From positions 1 through 18,574 of the forward strand of contig CALCSA010000150.1 of the NCBI GenBank assembly GCA_937894185.1: a stretch of DNA of 18,574 nt, in the 5' to 3' direction. Below the pieces are notes generated by a model. That model had not been told where the DNA came from and ran no database searches. It saw only the letters and a list, made by a program, of their open reading frames with translations. This DNA comes from an uncultured Clostridia bacterium (lineage in GTDB: Bacteria; Bacillota; Clostridia; Oscillospirales; Ruminococcaceae). Position numbers and translations under genes: made by a program. Below, piece by piece: positions 1 to 7,807 of the stretch (the first letter of the stretch is position 1; every line of letters begins with the position of its first letter).

Positions 1-409
1 AGAAAAAAGGCTTGCCGTCATAGCAAAGATTTTTGTCCCCGTCCTTGAGCAAATCGGCCACCAAGGTATCCGGGAAGGACTTGGCGTCCTCGGCCAGCAT
101 GCCGATGGCGGGGCGGAAGACTCCGATGGTGTCATCCTCAATGGCTTCCTTGGGAATGCCAATAGTAGCTTCAAAGGTCTTGTTTTTGAGGGTGTAGTCT
201 TCGGCGGACAGGTTCTTGATCTCCCGATCTCCAAGCCATTCCCGCATTTGGGGAATAGCACCCAGCCAGCTATAGGTCTCGGAGCCAGTCGTGGAAGGTA
301 CCTTGGTGGCCACCTTCTCCCACCAAGTGGATTTCTCTGTGAAGAACTGCCGGAAGAGTACCCGAAGGCCCCTGTAGATGCCGGACAGGTTTTCGCTGGT
401 AATAAGCAT
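1..409 (-). CDS. Major capsid protein, Mu gpT family (3' end cut by window)
   Basis: This is the N-terminal 136 residues of a protein resembling the Mu-like major head subunit (gpT). It starts MLITSENLSGIYRGLR and continues with a tryptophan-rich stretch (TEKSTWWEKVATKVPSTT), a GAIPQMREW segment and KTFEATIGIPKEAIEDD, all typical of this family's N-terminal region. The ATG at 409-407 follows an AGGAGG site with suitable spacing. It would form the icosahedral shell after proteolysis and scaffold release by the I product upstream. It is the third gene after the I/decoration pair, matching Mu order. The C-terminus, including most of the capsid fold, lies outside the window. Confidence 0.88.
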   Translation of the reverse strand, partial: MLITSENLSGIYRGLRVLFRQFFTEKSTWWEKVATKVPSTTGSETYSWLGAIPQMREWLGDREIKNLSAEDYTLKNKTFEATIGIPKEAIEDDTIGVFRPAIGMLAEDAKSFPDTLVADLLKDGDKNLCYDGKPFF

Positions 410-437
410 ATATGTATACCTCCTGTTTTAATGTGGG

Positions 438-836
438 TTATCGGGTTTCTACGATAACCCCGCCGTCTGTGTCGATCCCCAGCACCTTGCCTGCTGCCGA
501 GCTGCCGGTGGCCTCGGCGGTAACGGTGCCATCACCGGCCATGTAGCAGGGTTTTAGTACGCCTGCGGTCTCCACCGGATTCTCGGCGCTGTTGTCCCAC
601 TTGAACACGCCCCGGGCCACCCGGATGGTAATGTCGCCGTCCGCGCCGTCTGTGTTGTCCACCGTTTCTTCTGCCCGGCCTGCCGCCAGCAGATCGGCGG
701 CCTTTGCTCCGGGGATCGCGTGGCCGGTATCGTCCACGGCCACAAGGGTTCCTGCGTAAATCTTGGTGGATGCCAAGACCGGCAGTACCAGATAGTCTCC
801 CGCAAATTGGGAGGTGTTGCGTGCCTGCGTTGCCAT
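438..836 (-). CDS. Small head protein, probable capsid decoration protein (DUF2190-like)
   Basis: This 132-residue protein is rich in Ala, Gly, Thr and Asp, without cysteine clusters or membrane segments. Motifs such as YAGTLVAVDDTGHAIPG and GKVLGIDTDGGVIVETR look like the beta-rich cement or decoration proteins often encoded just before a capsid gene. It occupies the place of the small gene between I and T in Mu. Its ATG overlaps the I stop codon by one base (TAATG), which implies translational coupling. The function is inferred from position and composition; a direct family match is not certain. Confidence 0.6.
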   Translation of the reverse strand: MATQARNTSQFAGDYLVLPVLASTKIYAGTLVAVDDTGHAIPGAKAADLLAAGRAEETVDNTDGADGDITIRVARGVFKWDNSAENPVETAGVLKPCYMAGDGTVTAEATGSSAAGKVLGIDTDGGVIVETR

Positions 837-1366
837 TATGCGTCCTCCTTGCCATATTTGGCCAAAGCTTCGGGTTCAATGTCCAGAGCCTTACAGATAA
901 CGGGATCAAGAGTCTCCGCCCTCTTTGCAGCAGGTGTCTTGCTGGACAGGGCGTACTGCTCCATGGGCACCACCGGCACCGCCAGCTTCATAAACTGCTC
1001 AAAGCCTTCCTTGTCAGCCTTGACATACTCGTCCGCCCACTGCTTTTGCGCCGGGGTGATCTTTCCCTCCTTCAGGGCCAGCTCCACCAGCCCGGTGCTT
1101 TCTTGTGCGTTGAGCTTGAGAGCCAGCTGGTTGTACTGCTCCACCGGCACAAAGTTGGCCGGGTTCTGCAGGTGGGTGATCTTGGCGGCTACCTCCGCCG
1201 TGCTGGCGTCATCCTTGAGGGCCAGCAGGGACAGAATCGCCTTGTTGGCTACCAGCTCGGGAGTAGCCGGTTTCTCAGTCGCTTTTTTGACCGCTGCCAC
1301 AACCTCTTCTTCGGTGGCGGTTTCCGGCAACCCCAGCAGGGCAGCCAATTGCAATAATAAAGCCAT
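836..1366 (-). CDS. Internal in-frame start inside the I gene: candidate scaffold protein (Mu Z-like)
   Basis: An ATG at 1366-1364 is in frame with the I gene (residue 165) and would give a 176-residue protein starting MALLLQLAALLGLPET. It is preceded by GGAGAGGA about five bases upstream, a good Shine-Dalgarno sequence. The position is just after the protease domain ends and the helical region begins, as in the nested I/Z pair of Mu and the C/Nu3 pair of lambda. The nested product is inferred from these features; internal ATGs with purines upstream also occur by chance. Confidence 0.5.
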   Translation of the reverse strand: MALLLQLAALLGLPETATEEEVVAAVKKATEKPATPELVANKAILSLLALKDDASTAEVAAKITHLQNPANFVPVEQYNQLALKLNAQESTGLVELALKEGKITPAQKQWADEYVKADKEGFEQFMKLAVPVVPMEQYALSSKTPAAKRAETLDPVICKALDIEPEALAKYGKEDA

Positions 1367-1858
1367 GTCTTCCTCTCCATTTTCTTCAAAATTAAAGGTA
1401 CTTAAATCTAGCGAATTGATAATGGGGAACATGCCGTCAATGGCAGGGATGTTGGTGAGTCCCGCCGAGGAAAGCACCAGCGCCTTGCGCTCTGGGCCGC
1501 CCACCAGTACCACCGGGGAGAGGTAGCGGTACTCCCGGTTAGCCAGATACTCCTTTGCCTTGGGCGTCCACTCTACCAGTCCGCAGATGGCATCCTCGGT
1601 GAGCTGCAGCTCTTTGATCCATCCGGCAGCAGGGGCCTGCACATCCTTCAGGGTCTGGTGCTCATAATCAATGACAATGTCAATCCCACGCCCGGCCATA
1701 CGCTGGCGCATCTCCTCATAGCTCTGGGCGTCCACCACGAAATCCCCCTTTTGGGATTTCACATGGCCCAGGGGCAGCAGCCGGATCGTCTCCGGTACGC
1801 CCTCCACCGGTTGGCTGTCTGCCAGCACCAAATACTGTTTTTTCACATGGTTTTTCAC
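836..1858 (-). CDS. Mu I-like prohead protease with C-terminal scaffold
   Basis: This 340-residue protein matches the Mu-like prophage I family. The N-terminal half (about residues 1-160) is the protease-type domain, with IRLLPLGHVKSQKGDFVVD, IDIVIDYEHQTLK, AAGWIKEL, YRYLSPVVLV and SAGLTNIPAIDGM. The C-terminal half is Ala/Glu/Lys-rich and helical, as expected for a scaffold. The start is GTG at 1858, eight bases after an AAGGAGG-type site. In Mu, gpI cleaves scaffold and itself during prohead maturation, and a shorter in-frame product (Z) serves as scaffold; a matching internal start is visible here. It is followed directly by the decoration and capsid genes. Confidence 0.87.
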   Translation of the reverse strand: MKNHVKKQYLVLADSQPVEGVPETIRLLPLGHVKSQKGDFVVDAQSYEEMRQRMAGRGIDIVIDYEHQTLKDVQAPAAGWIKELQLTEDAICGLVEWTPKAKEYLANREYRYLSPVVLVGGPERKALVLSSAGLTNIPAIDGMFPIINSLDLSTFNFEENGEEDMALLLQLAALLGLPETATEEEVVAAVKKATEKPATPELVANKAILSLLALKDDASTAEVAAKITHLQNPANFVPVEQYNQLALKLNAQESTGLVELALKEGKITPAQKQWADEYVKADKEGFEQFMKLAVPVVPMEQYALSSKTPAAKRAETLDPVICKALDIEPEALAKYGKEDA

Positions 1859-1975
1859 CTCGCAGTCCTCCTTGTAACTTAAAATCGTCTGTGATGCCGT
1901 TATAACGCGTTATAACGGGGGTGTAACCTTATCCCCTGCAAATTCCCCGCCCTTGCCCGGCTTTGCCTTACAGGG
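1859..1975 (-). promoter_or_regulatory. Intergenic gap between F and I with a perfect 22-bp palindrome at 1897-1918
   Basis: This 117-base gap is the largest non-coding interval in the head operon. It contains two abutting 10-base palindromes, CGTTATAACG at 1898-1907 and at 1908-1917, flanked by C and G, so the whole of 1897-1918 is its own reverse complement. No U-run follows on the minus strand, so a terminator is unlikely. Mu gene G would sit here, but no G-like frame is present. Confidence 0.75.
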
Positions 1976-2734
1976 CTATTCCTGGGGGCTGTCCTGCTGG
2001 CGGCGCTCGAATGCCTTTTGCAGACTCTCGGGCATGTTCTCCAGATCAGGATCAAAGGTGACCTTCGCCGGATTGTAATGGAAATCCTTATCCGGCATCA
2101 CGTGGATGTAGCCATAGCCGATATCCACCCGGTCGGGGATCTTCTCCTCTACCTCCAATCCCTGCTGTTCCACCTGTCGCTTGGACAGAGTGCTGATCGA
2201 GCAGCGGCACTTGTAGCCGTTGGGCGGGTACCAGGTATCCCACACCGGCGAATCCGCTGGAAATACCCTACCGTTCATTGCTAAATGGCTGGGCCGGGTA
2301 CGGCTATCCTCCACGGCATCATACCGCCAGTAGGGCCGGGCGGCCATCACCGCCGGGGAGGTCATCTCCTTGTAGGCTCCCACATTGTAGGCGGTCTGTA
2401 CATTGGTGCGGAAGATGGTCTCGGCCTGAATTGGGTGGAGCTTGTGCAGTCCCTTGCGCTCCAGAAAATCATCCATGTGGCTTTTGAAGTCTCCCATGCT
2501 GGTGCCTTCCTCAATGGCCCTCTGCAGCTCCTCATGGAATTCACTGATTACCCGAGCCGCGGTATAGCCGCTGACCGTAAAGGCCAGGGAGCGGTACTTG
2601 GCGTGGAGAGCGTAAAACTCCTTGGGGGTGACCTCCAGCTTATCCTGAAAGTACCGGGTGGCCTCCTCATAGGTCATGGGCTCTTCCGGCAGGATTTTCA
2701 GAAGGGAAAGCAACAATTCCTTGAATTCATTCAT
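1976..2734 (-). CDS. Mu F-like head morphogenesis protein (Gp30, SPP1 gp7 family)
   Basis: This 252-residue minor head protein belongs to the phage_Mu_F / head-morphogenesis family. The diagnostic C-terminal half contains AETIFRTNVQTAYNVGAY (about residues 104-121), YWRYDAVEDSRTRPSH (135-150, ending in His150), NGRVFPADSPVWDTWYPP and the YKCRCS motif (Cys176, Cys178). The N-terminal third is helical. Members act with the portal during head assembly and DNA packaging. It starts at an ATG overlapping the portal stop by eight bases. The start is well fixed by this coupling. It is shorter than Mu gpF (the family is often 300-400 residues). Confidence 0.88.
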   Translation of the reverse strand: MNEFKELLLSLLKILPEEPMTYEEATRYFQDKLEVTPKEFYALHAKYRSLAFTVSGYTAARVISEFHEELQRAIEEGTSMGDFKSHMDDFLERKGLHKLHPIQAETIFRTNVQTAYNVGAYKEMTSPAVMAARPYWRYDAVEDSRTRPSHLAMNGRVFPADSPVWDTWYPPNGYKCRCSISTLSKRQVEQQGLEVEEKIPDRVDIGYGYIHVMPDKDFHYNPAKVTFDPDLENMPESLQKAFERRQQDSPQE

Positions 2735-4244
2735 GTTCCTTCATCCTCCCGGTGAGATCAGCCAGCAGCATAGCGTTGGTCAGAAGCTCCTGAAATCCCT
2801 CGGATTCCGATTCTCCCAGCAACTCCTCCATCTTTTCCGGGTTGGCCAGCAGCTGCTCTAGATCCTCCAAGCTGCCCGCCTCCTCCAACAGCTTTTGCAG
2901 CGGGGCATACATCTGCTCAAATAGGGGCCAGCCCTTTTCCATAGCGGTGTCGGTGATCTGATCCACCCGCTGCTGGTACTCTATGGCCTTTTGAAGTGCT
3001 TCATCCGGCTGCCCTGCTTTGTTGGTCTGCAGTTTCAGCGGCAGCGGTAGGGGCGATCCGTAGGACGGGGCCTTGGCTACCGCTTCCCCTTTCTCCGGTG
3101 CGGGGATACCAAACTTCTTATAGATATAGGTAAGGGGCACCGGCACTCCCATGTCGGCCACTAGAGACTTGAGAATTTCCACTAGGGCTTTCAGGTCTTC
3201 CGGCAACTCGCAGTCAAAGACCAGACGGGGCAGGCTGTCGGTTTCCCCAAAGTTAAACAGCACCAGGGGGCGGATGAGGTCATCCTGCAGGGTAGCCGCC
3301 AGAGCTTTGCAGTCGGCCAGAGTCAGGTCGTGGCGGACATCGTTGTGAGTTTTACTCTGGGCATAGGAGCCTCCGCCCGAGTCGCTGGTGAGGGTTTGGC
3401 CCAAAATGGCCTTGCTGATCTGCTCATCACAGTACCGGGCCATGGTCTCATAGATACCGTTGGAGGCCCCCTTGCCGCCGTCCGTACTGATAAACTCAAT
3501 GGAGGTGCCGTCCGGTACCATTCCCGCCGCATCGGTGCCAATCCGCACCAGGGCCGTCATAAGGGCCTCTTTATCGTCTTCACTGGCTCCGGGGGCGTAC
3601 TTGCCCAAACGCAGCGGCAGGCCGAAGACTTCAATAAAGCTCACCCAGTCCTTGAGGGTGTAATTTTTGAAGAGGTACATCCAGGCGCATACCCGGAGGA
3701 TTCCGGCCCGACTGGGGTGTCCCGACTTGGCTTTGTACTTATGGACAATAAACTTATTAGGCGGCAGGGGGATGCCCTGGGTATCGTCCTGGATGATCAG
3801 GCGCATGACGTCCTCCTGATCCCAACGGAGCAGCTTCCCCGGCACCGGCTCGATCCCCTTAACCACCACATGGCCACCGGCATCATGACCCCAAAGGATC
3901 TCCGAGGCGGCGATCCCCTTGCCGATGGCATCCAAGAGCTCTAAAAAGACATCCTCCATGTTCTTGATGCCCTTCAGCTGCTGCTCCACAAACTCGGCGA
4001 TCTCCTTATTTCTGGGATCGTCACTGGCGGGGAGCACCTCCCAATCCAGCCCGGTCACAGCGTTTTTGCGGGTCTGCAGCTGAGAGTAGAGGTGGGGATC
4101 GTGCTCCTCCATTTCCTCAAACAGCTCCATCTGGCGGTAGACCTCTCCCTCATCCGCTTCCCGAAAGATTTCGGCCAGCCGCTGGGGGGTCAGCCCGCGG
4201 GAGGGGTAGCTGGAATATTTGGTGTACACCGGGGCAACCGCCAC
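2727..4244 (-). CDS. Phage portal protein, Mu Gp29 family (DUF935)
   Basis: This protein has about 505 residues from the first canonical start (GTG at 4244). Family motifs include YRQMELFEEMEEHDPHLYSQ, LQTRKNAVTGLDWEVLPASD, GIAASEILWG, FIVHKYKAKSGHPSRAGILR, SFIEVFGLPLRLGKY and the later ILGQTLTSDSGG segment. It would form the dodecameric portal ring at the capsid vertex, through which TerL pumps DNA. The C-terminus is helical and Glu/Leu-rich. It lies between TerL and F as in Mu. The frame stays open upstream of 4244 for 14 more codons to an ATC at 4286, and this extension (ending PPATER just before the GTG) looks like real protein, so the true N-terminus may be longer. Confidence 0.9.
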   Translation of the reverse strand: MAVAPVYTKYSSYPSRGLTPQRLAEIFREADEGEVYRQMELFEEMEEHDPHLYSQLQTRKNAVTGLDWEVLPASDDPRNKEIAEFVEQQLKGIKNMEDVFLELLDAIGKGIAASEILWGHDAGGHVVVKGIEPVPGKLLRWDQEDVMRLIIQDDTQGIPLPPNKFIVHKYKAKSGHPSRAGILRVCAWMYLFKNYTLKDWVSFIEVFGLPLRLGKYAPGASEDDKEALMTALVRIGTDAAGMVPDGTSIEFISTDGGKGASNGIYETMARYCDEQISKAILGQTLTSDSGGGSYAQSKTHNDVRHDLTLADCKALAATLQDDLIRPLVLFNFGETDSLPRLVFDCELPEDLKALVEILKSLVADMGVPVPLTYIYKKFGIPAPEKGEAVAKAPSYGSPLPLPLKLQTNKAGQPDEALQKAIEYQQRVDQITDTAMEKGWPLFEQMYAPLQKLLEEAGSLEDLEQLLANPEKMEELLGESESEGFQELLTNAMLLADLTGRMKEHE

Positions 4245-4283
4245 CCGCTCAGTGGCGGGGGGGTACTTTCTTGGTCTTACCTT

Positions 4284-4302
4284 GATACGTCCTCACCTCC
4301 TT
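4284..4302 (-). promoter_or_regulatory. Strong ribosome binding site aimed at an ATC codon (portal start problem)
   Basis: AAGGAGG occupies 4302-4296, overlapping the TerL stop codon. The in-frame codon at standard distance (nine-base gap) is ATC at 4286-4284, not ATG/GTG/TTG. A TGA just upstream closes the frame. The first standard start is the GTG at 4244, which has no Shine-Dalgarno site. A run of seven C lies between them at about 4256-4262, so a sequence error or slippage is another explanation. Confidence 0.6.
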
Positions 4303-6077
4303 TAATAGCAGCCATCCCGGAACCGCAGGCTCCGGCGCTGCACCGTTGTGTATTTGGTTACCGTAGTGGTCTTGGAGGCAATGGCCAGCTTGACCACCAT
4401 CTCCAGTCCGTCCGGACCGTCATCGTTCGCCCCCATGGGGTATTCATACATCTGCTTCAGCAGCTTTTTATGCTTTTTGGAAAAGCGGATGTATCCGTTA
4501 CGGGTAAAAGGGATCAGGCTGTCGATTCTCACCATTTTTGGCAAAAGGGACGGGATTTGCTTCACTGGCAGATAGACTCCCATCTGGGCACTAACCCGAG
4601 CCATGACATCCGCAAAAAAAGACTGGAACTGGACATTTTCCACACCAAATTCCCGGAATCCTTGCTGATACATGAGCTGTAACCGTTGCTGCATAGAGAT
4701 GGCGTCCGTAATGATCTTGTCGGGAGTGCGCTTTTCAATGTCCGCCTCCAACACATACATGAGGCCGGTGGGGAGCTCCAGCGCCAGGGCAATCAGGTTG
4801 GAAGTGTCGGCTCTCTGGTTCTTCCCCAGGGAGGGATCGCATGCACCAAAGATCGCAAAGCGGCGCTTGTCGGAAAAGTCTGGGGGATCGTCATCGTAGA
4901 AGGTTAGATTGGCTTCGCTGAAGGGGCAGCTGCTGGGGTCAACCGGATCGTTTTGCAGCTCACTGTTAAAAGCGGCGTCCCCGTCATCCACCTTTTTGCA
5001 CATCAGCTCATAGTAGCTGTTCTTAGCCTCCCAGAGCACCTGTGTGCCCTTTAGCATGGTTTCCCGGTTATCCTCAAAAAAGGTTTTCGCGTCATCATCG
5101 TGGGCCGGGTTTGAAAGATCGGTGTAGATCTGCCTCCACTGCTCCCACAGCTCCTCCTCCTCGGCCCAGCTGAGGATGGCCTGATATTTCCGGGTGCGGT
5201 AGGAGGGCGTCTGCATTACCTTGGACAGCAGACTGTCATAATGGAGGATGGTACCAACATACACGATGTCGGTATACCGGTCCCCGGCGGAGGAGACGGC
5301 CTTTGTAAACCAGTTGGCCAGTTTGGCCCTCTGCTCCGGGGTGTTGATGTTGGTGTCGTTTTCGATATCGTCCAGCACGATCAGGTCAGGTCTCCACTGC
5401 TTATGGCGGCGGCCACGGATTTTTTTCCCGCTGCCAATCCCCTCCACCTTGATGTTGGTGGATGTTAAAAAACCGGAAACAGTCCAGAACTTATCACTCT
5501 TGAGACTGCCGAAGTCCTCCAGGATATGCCCATTGTCCTCCAGTTCTCCTTTTAGGTCCCCAAGAAATACCTCCGCCTGCTCGGAGCTGTCGGACAGAAT
5601 GATAAGGTAATGCTTGTACTGATACAGGATGGCGTGTAGGCTATCCTTAAAGGTGATGGTGGTGGATTTGGCGTGGCCTCTGGGAGCGGCAATAGCAACT
5701 CGGCACCCCTGTTGTTTGTTAATACTGTTTGGGTCGGCTATAATATCCAGCTCTTTGATGACATGCCCTGTCCACAGCCCGTCTAACTCATCGTGGAAGG
5801 GCGGCGGTGTGTTCCGGTAATAGTGGCGCAGGTAGGCAAGCCCGAAGTATCGCAGGTCAATGGCGGCCAGCTCCCGGCGCAGGCCCTTGGGCCCCCGCAG
5901 GGGATCGCCTCGTTCAAATCGTTCCCGCAGCCGGGCGCGATCGGCTGCCCGATAATCATTTCGCTGGACATACTCCAAAAACAGTTGCCGCTGGTACCGG
6001 TCATTTTCCACGGCCTCCAGATCGGTGTTGTCCAGCTCCTCCAGATAACGGTCGAGGAGATTCTTTTGCTTACTCAT
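4302..6077 (-). CDS. Terminase large subunit, Mu Gp28 type
   Basis: This 591-residue DNA-packaging motor and nuclease has an adenine/Walker A region at about 127-139 (VAIAAPRGHAKST), a Walker B at 232-237 (LIVLDD, followed by IE), and a coupling segment near VYVGTILHYDSLL. The nuclease domain begins at FAIFGACDPSLGKNQRADTS (Asp414) and includes FGVENVQFQSFFADV (Glu480) and C-terminal NDDGPDGLEM, consistent with the acidic metal-binding triad of TerL nucleases. The ATG at 6077 overlaps the Gp27 stop by eight bases; an earlier in-frame ATG at 6143 lies inside Gp27 and is not needed. In Mu-like phages this enzyme cuts host DNA beside the prophage ends during headful packaging. Confidence 0.93.
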   Translation of the reverse strand: MSKQKNLLDRYLEELDNTDLEAVENDRYQRQLFLEYVQRNDYRAADRARLRERFERGDPLRGPKGLRRELAAIDLRYFGLAYLRHYYRNTPPPFHDELDGLWTGHVIKELDIIADPNSINKQQGCRVAIAAPRGHAKSTTITFKDSLHAILYQYKHYLIILSDSSEQAEVFLGDLKGELEDNGHILEDFGSLKSDKFWTVSGFLTSTNIKVEGIGSGKKIRGRRHKQWRPDLIVLDDIENDTNINTPEQRAKLANWFTKAVSSAGDRYTDIVYVGTILHYDSLLSKVMQTPSYRTRKYQAILSWAEEEELWEQWRQIYTDLSNPAHDDDAKTFFEDNRETMLKGTQVLWEAKNSYYELMCKKVDDGDAAFNSELQNDPVDPSSCPFSEANLTFYDDDPPDFSDKRRFAIFGACDPSLGKNQRADTSNLIALALELPTGLMYVLEADIEKRTPDKIITDAISMQQRLQLMYQQGFREFGVENVQFQSFFADVMARVSAQMGVYLPVKQIPSLLPKMVRIDSLIPFTRNGYIRFSKKHKKLLKQMYEYPMGANDDGPDGLEMVVKLAIASKTTTVTKYTTVQRRSLRFRDGCY

Positions 6078-6648
6078 CGGCCACCATCTTCTCCTTTGCT
6101 TTGGTGAGGATCTCCCGCAGCTGCTCCGAGAGCACCGGATCATTAAAGATTAGGGACTTGAGCTCCACCTCCAACTGCTCAAAAGCAAGGTCGATTTTAG
6201 AGCGCATGTCAAAGGTGAGCTTTTTCTCGGCTACGTTGACCCTCCGAAAAGATGCCAGCAGTCGCCCTGCCTGATCCAAGGGCATCTCGTAAAACTCATC
6301 GTCTGCGGTGGACATCCGCTGCATCAGGCCGTCTATCATAATGGCCTGGGCTGCTTTGGCAGGGTCAAGATCGGGGTTGCGCTCGATCCGGTCAAGGATC
6401 AGCTTGGTTTTCTCAAGGCTTTCGGCCACCCGCCGGGCGGCTTCGTTTACTCGGATGGCATACCGGCCCACTGCCCCCCGGCTGATGTCATGGCCTTGGG
6501 CCTTTAGCCAGTCCGATATATCCGTGTAGGTGTTGGATGCATCCGTGATCATATCGTCAACCTGCAGCCTCACGTCAGGCGGCAGCTGCTCGATCTTAGA
6601 GTTGATGCGGGTGCGGCGGCGCTCGGGGGCTTGTTCGGCGGTGGTCAT
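6070..6648 (-). CDS. Mu Gp27-like protein, probable small terminase (DUF3486)
   Basis: This 192-residue protein resembles the DUF3486/Gp27 family. It starts with a basic segment (RRRTRINSKIEQLPPDVRLQ), then an HTH-like region (YTDISDWLKAQGHDISRGAVGRYA), followed by a long helical part with a RNPDLDPAKAAQAIMIDGL stretch. The ATG at 6648 overlaps the preceding stop codon. It is immediately upstream of TerL, as in Mu, where it is thought to select DNA for packaging. The function is known for the family largely from position. Confidence 0.85.
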   Translation of the reverse strand: MTTAEQAPERRRTRINSKIEQLPPDVRLQVDDMITDASNTYTDISDWLKAQGHDISRGAVGRYAIRVNEAARRVAESLEKTKLILDRIERNPDLDPAKAAQAIMIDGLMQRMSTADDEFYEMPLDQAGRLLASFRRVNVAEKKLTFDMRSKIDLAFEQLEVELKSLIFNDPVLSEQLREILTKAKEKMVADE

Positions 6649-6965
6649 CAGATATCCACTCCATCATCATCAAAGGTCTGCTCCACCAGATCCACACCCT
6701 TGCGGGTCAGCTTGACAATGGCGTCCTTGGAATAGGCCGTGTAGGCGGTGATTTTTTCGGGGGTAAATTCGATGTACCCGGCCTCATGGAGGTAATCCAG
6801 GTATTTGCTGATGTCCGGGGAGATGATCATGCCGGTCTGCATCAGGATGTTGCTGATCTGCTTCACCGGCAGGCGGTTCTGGGGGCCCTTGACCAGGGAG
6901 CGGACGATGTAGCCGCGGATTGCCTTGTTCTGTTTGCCCATGGCCTCCAGGTCAAATTCATTCAT
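6648..6965 (-). CDS. Winged-helix phage protein, Mu Gp26 / VpaChn25_0724-like
   Basis: This small protein (105 residues from the chosen start) looks like a winged helix: an N-terminal helix (KAIRGYIVRSLVK), LPVKQISNILMQTGMIISPDISKYLDYLHEAGYIEF as helix-turn-helix plus wing, then a beta strand with KLTRKGVDLVEQTF. This resembles the short Gp26-like proteins that lie before Gp27 in Mu-type phages. Three in-frame ATGs occur (6980, 6971, 6965); only 6965 has GGAGG at the proper eight-base distance, and it overlaps the upstream gene's stop by eight bases. The role is unknown. Confidence 0.75.
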   Translation of the reverse strand: MNEFDLEAMGKQNKAIRGYIVRSLVKGPQNRLPVKQISNILMQTGMIISPDISKYLDYLHEAGYIEFTPEKITAYTAYSKDAIVKLTRKGVDLVEQTFDDDGVDI

Positions 6966-7290
6966 TGCCATTGCCTCCATTTCTGTATAAAATCCGGTTG
7001 AGCTTATCCTCCACCCGGTTCATCGTTAAAATAAAATCTTCCCGTGTGGTGTATACAAGTGGCATATCCTTCTGGAGGTTATGGAGCTGCTCCTGCAGCT
7101 TGTCTACCTTTTCATTGCTCTTGCATTCGATGGCAGAGATGCGCTGATCTTGCTTTTCAATGGCTCCGGCCATTTTTTCATCCAGCTTGGCAATGGCGGT
7201 GTCCCAGGTGCTGATGGCCCGCTTGATAAACCAGATGAGTGCCCCCATGCCCAGGGTGAGGGCACCCTGCATTACGGTGTTAAAATCCAT
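6958..7290 (-). CDS. Membrane-anchored coiled-coil protein (DUF2730 / Mu Gp25-like)
   Basis: This 110-residue protein has an N-terminal hydrophobic helix (about residues 6-23, MQGALTLGMGALIWFI), a basic patch (KR) and then a long heptad-rich helix (about 28-90: AKLDEKMAGAIEKQDQRISA, DKLQEQLHNLQKD). The architecture and place between the holin and the Gp26/Gp27-like genes match the short DUF2730-type proteins of Mu-like phages. A lysis-associated role (spanin-like or holin partner) is possible but not shown. It starts 11 bases after the holin stop. Confidence 0.65.
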   Translation of the reverse strand: MDFNTVMQGALTLGMGALIWFIKRAISTWDTAIAKLDEKMAGAIEKQDQRISAIECKSNEKVDKLQEQLHNLQKDMPLVYTTREDFILTMNRVEDKLNRILYRNGGNGNE

Positions 7291-7301
7291 GCCAACCGCC
7301 C

Positions 7302-7769
7302 CTATTCCGTTTCGATGAATTCAGCGGGGAGCAGCAGGGCGCTGTGCTGCTTCAGCTCATATACCTTGGCCTCCACGGTATTTTTGATGTAGCGTTCTAC
7401 ATCTCCCACCGTGATCTCCAGCACATCCCAAAAGTCCTGCTGCAGATTGCGCTCCACCTCCCAACAGACTTTGACTCCCAGATCCTTGAGGTTTTCTTTA
7501 TCTGCCTCACCGGCTTTCACCAGCCCCCGCAACTCGCCAGCAACGGTCTGCTCCGTGGTCTTGACGGCCTTCTCGGCCAGATCGTTGACACGGGCAACGG
7601 CCTCATCGGCCACAATCCGCAGCTCCTCGCTTTGCAGCTTGGAGCTTTCCGCCTTCAGCTTGGCGGTTAAGGCCCGGATGCTGTCAACAGCAAAAGCGCA
7701 CAGCAGGGACAGCAGAGCGGCGGCAACGGTCAATACGCTGTCGGATAATACCGGCATAATGTTCTCCAT
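7302..7769 (-). CDS. Phage holin, LLH family
   Basis: This 155-residue protein has one hydrophobic N-terminal segment (about residues 11-27, LTVAAALLSLLCAFAVD) followed by a long charged helical tail (ALTAKLKAESSKLQSEELRI, AVARVNDLAEKAVKTTEQ), the usual form of LLH/Phage_holin_6_1 proteins in Firmicute phages. It would make lesions in the membrane at lysis. It is the first gene of the late operon, with a strong AGGAGGAG site before ATG 7769. A second ATG at codon 5 gives the chance of a dual start. No endolysin follows in the genes visible here. Confidence 0.75.
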   Translation of the reverse strand: MENIMPVLSDSVLTVAAALLSLLCAFAVDSIRALTAKLKAESSKLQSEELRIVADEAVARVNDLAEKAVKTTEQTVAGELRGLVKAGEADKENLKDLGVKVCWEVERNLQQDFWDVLEITVGDVERYIKNTVEAKVYELKQHSALLLPAEFIETE

Positions 7770-7807
7770 GTTGACTCCTCCTCAGTTGTAGTTTGGGGAC
7801 AAAAATA

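Noticed and set aside
704..1526. Long + strand frames over the I gene
   Set aside because: They are antisense to a well recognised protease/scaffold gene and lack recognisable domains.
1897..1918. Palindrome read as a rho-independent terminator
   Set aside because: No loop and no U-tract follows on either strand, and it lies inside an operon that must be transcribed.
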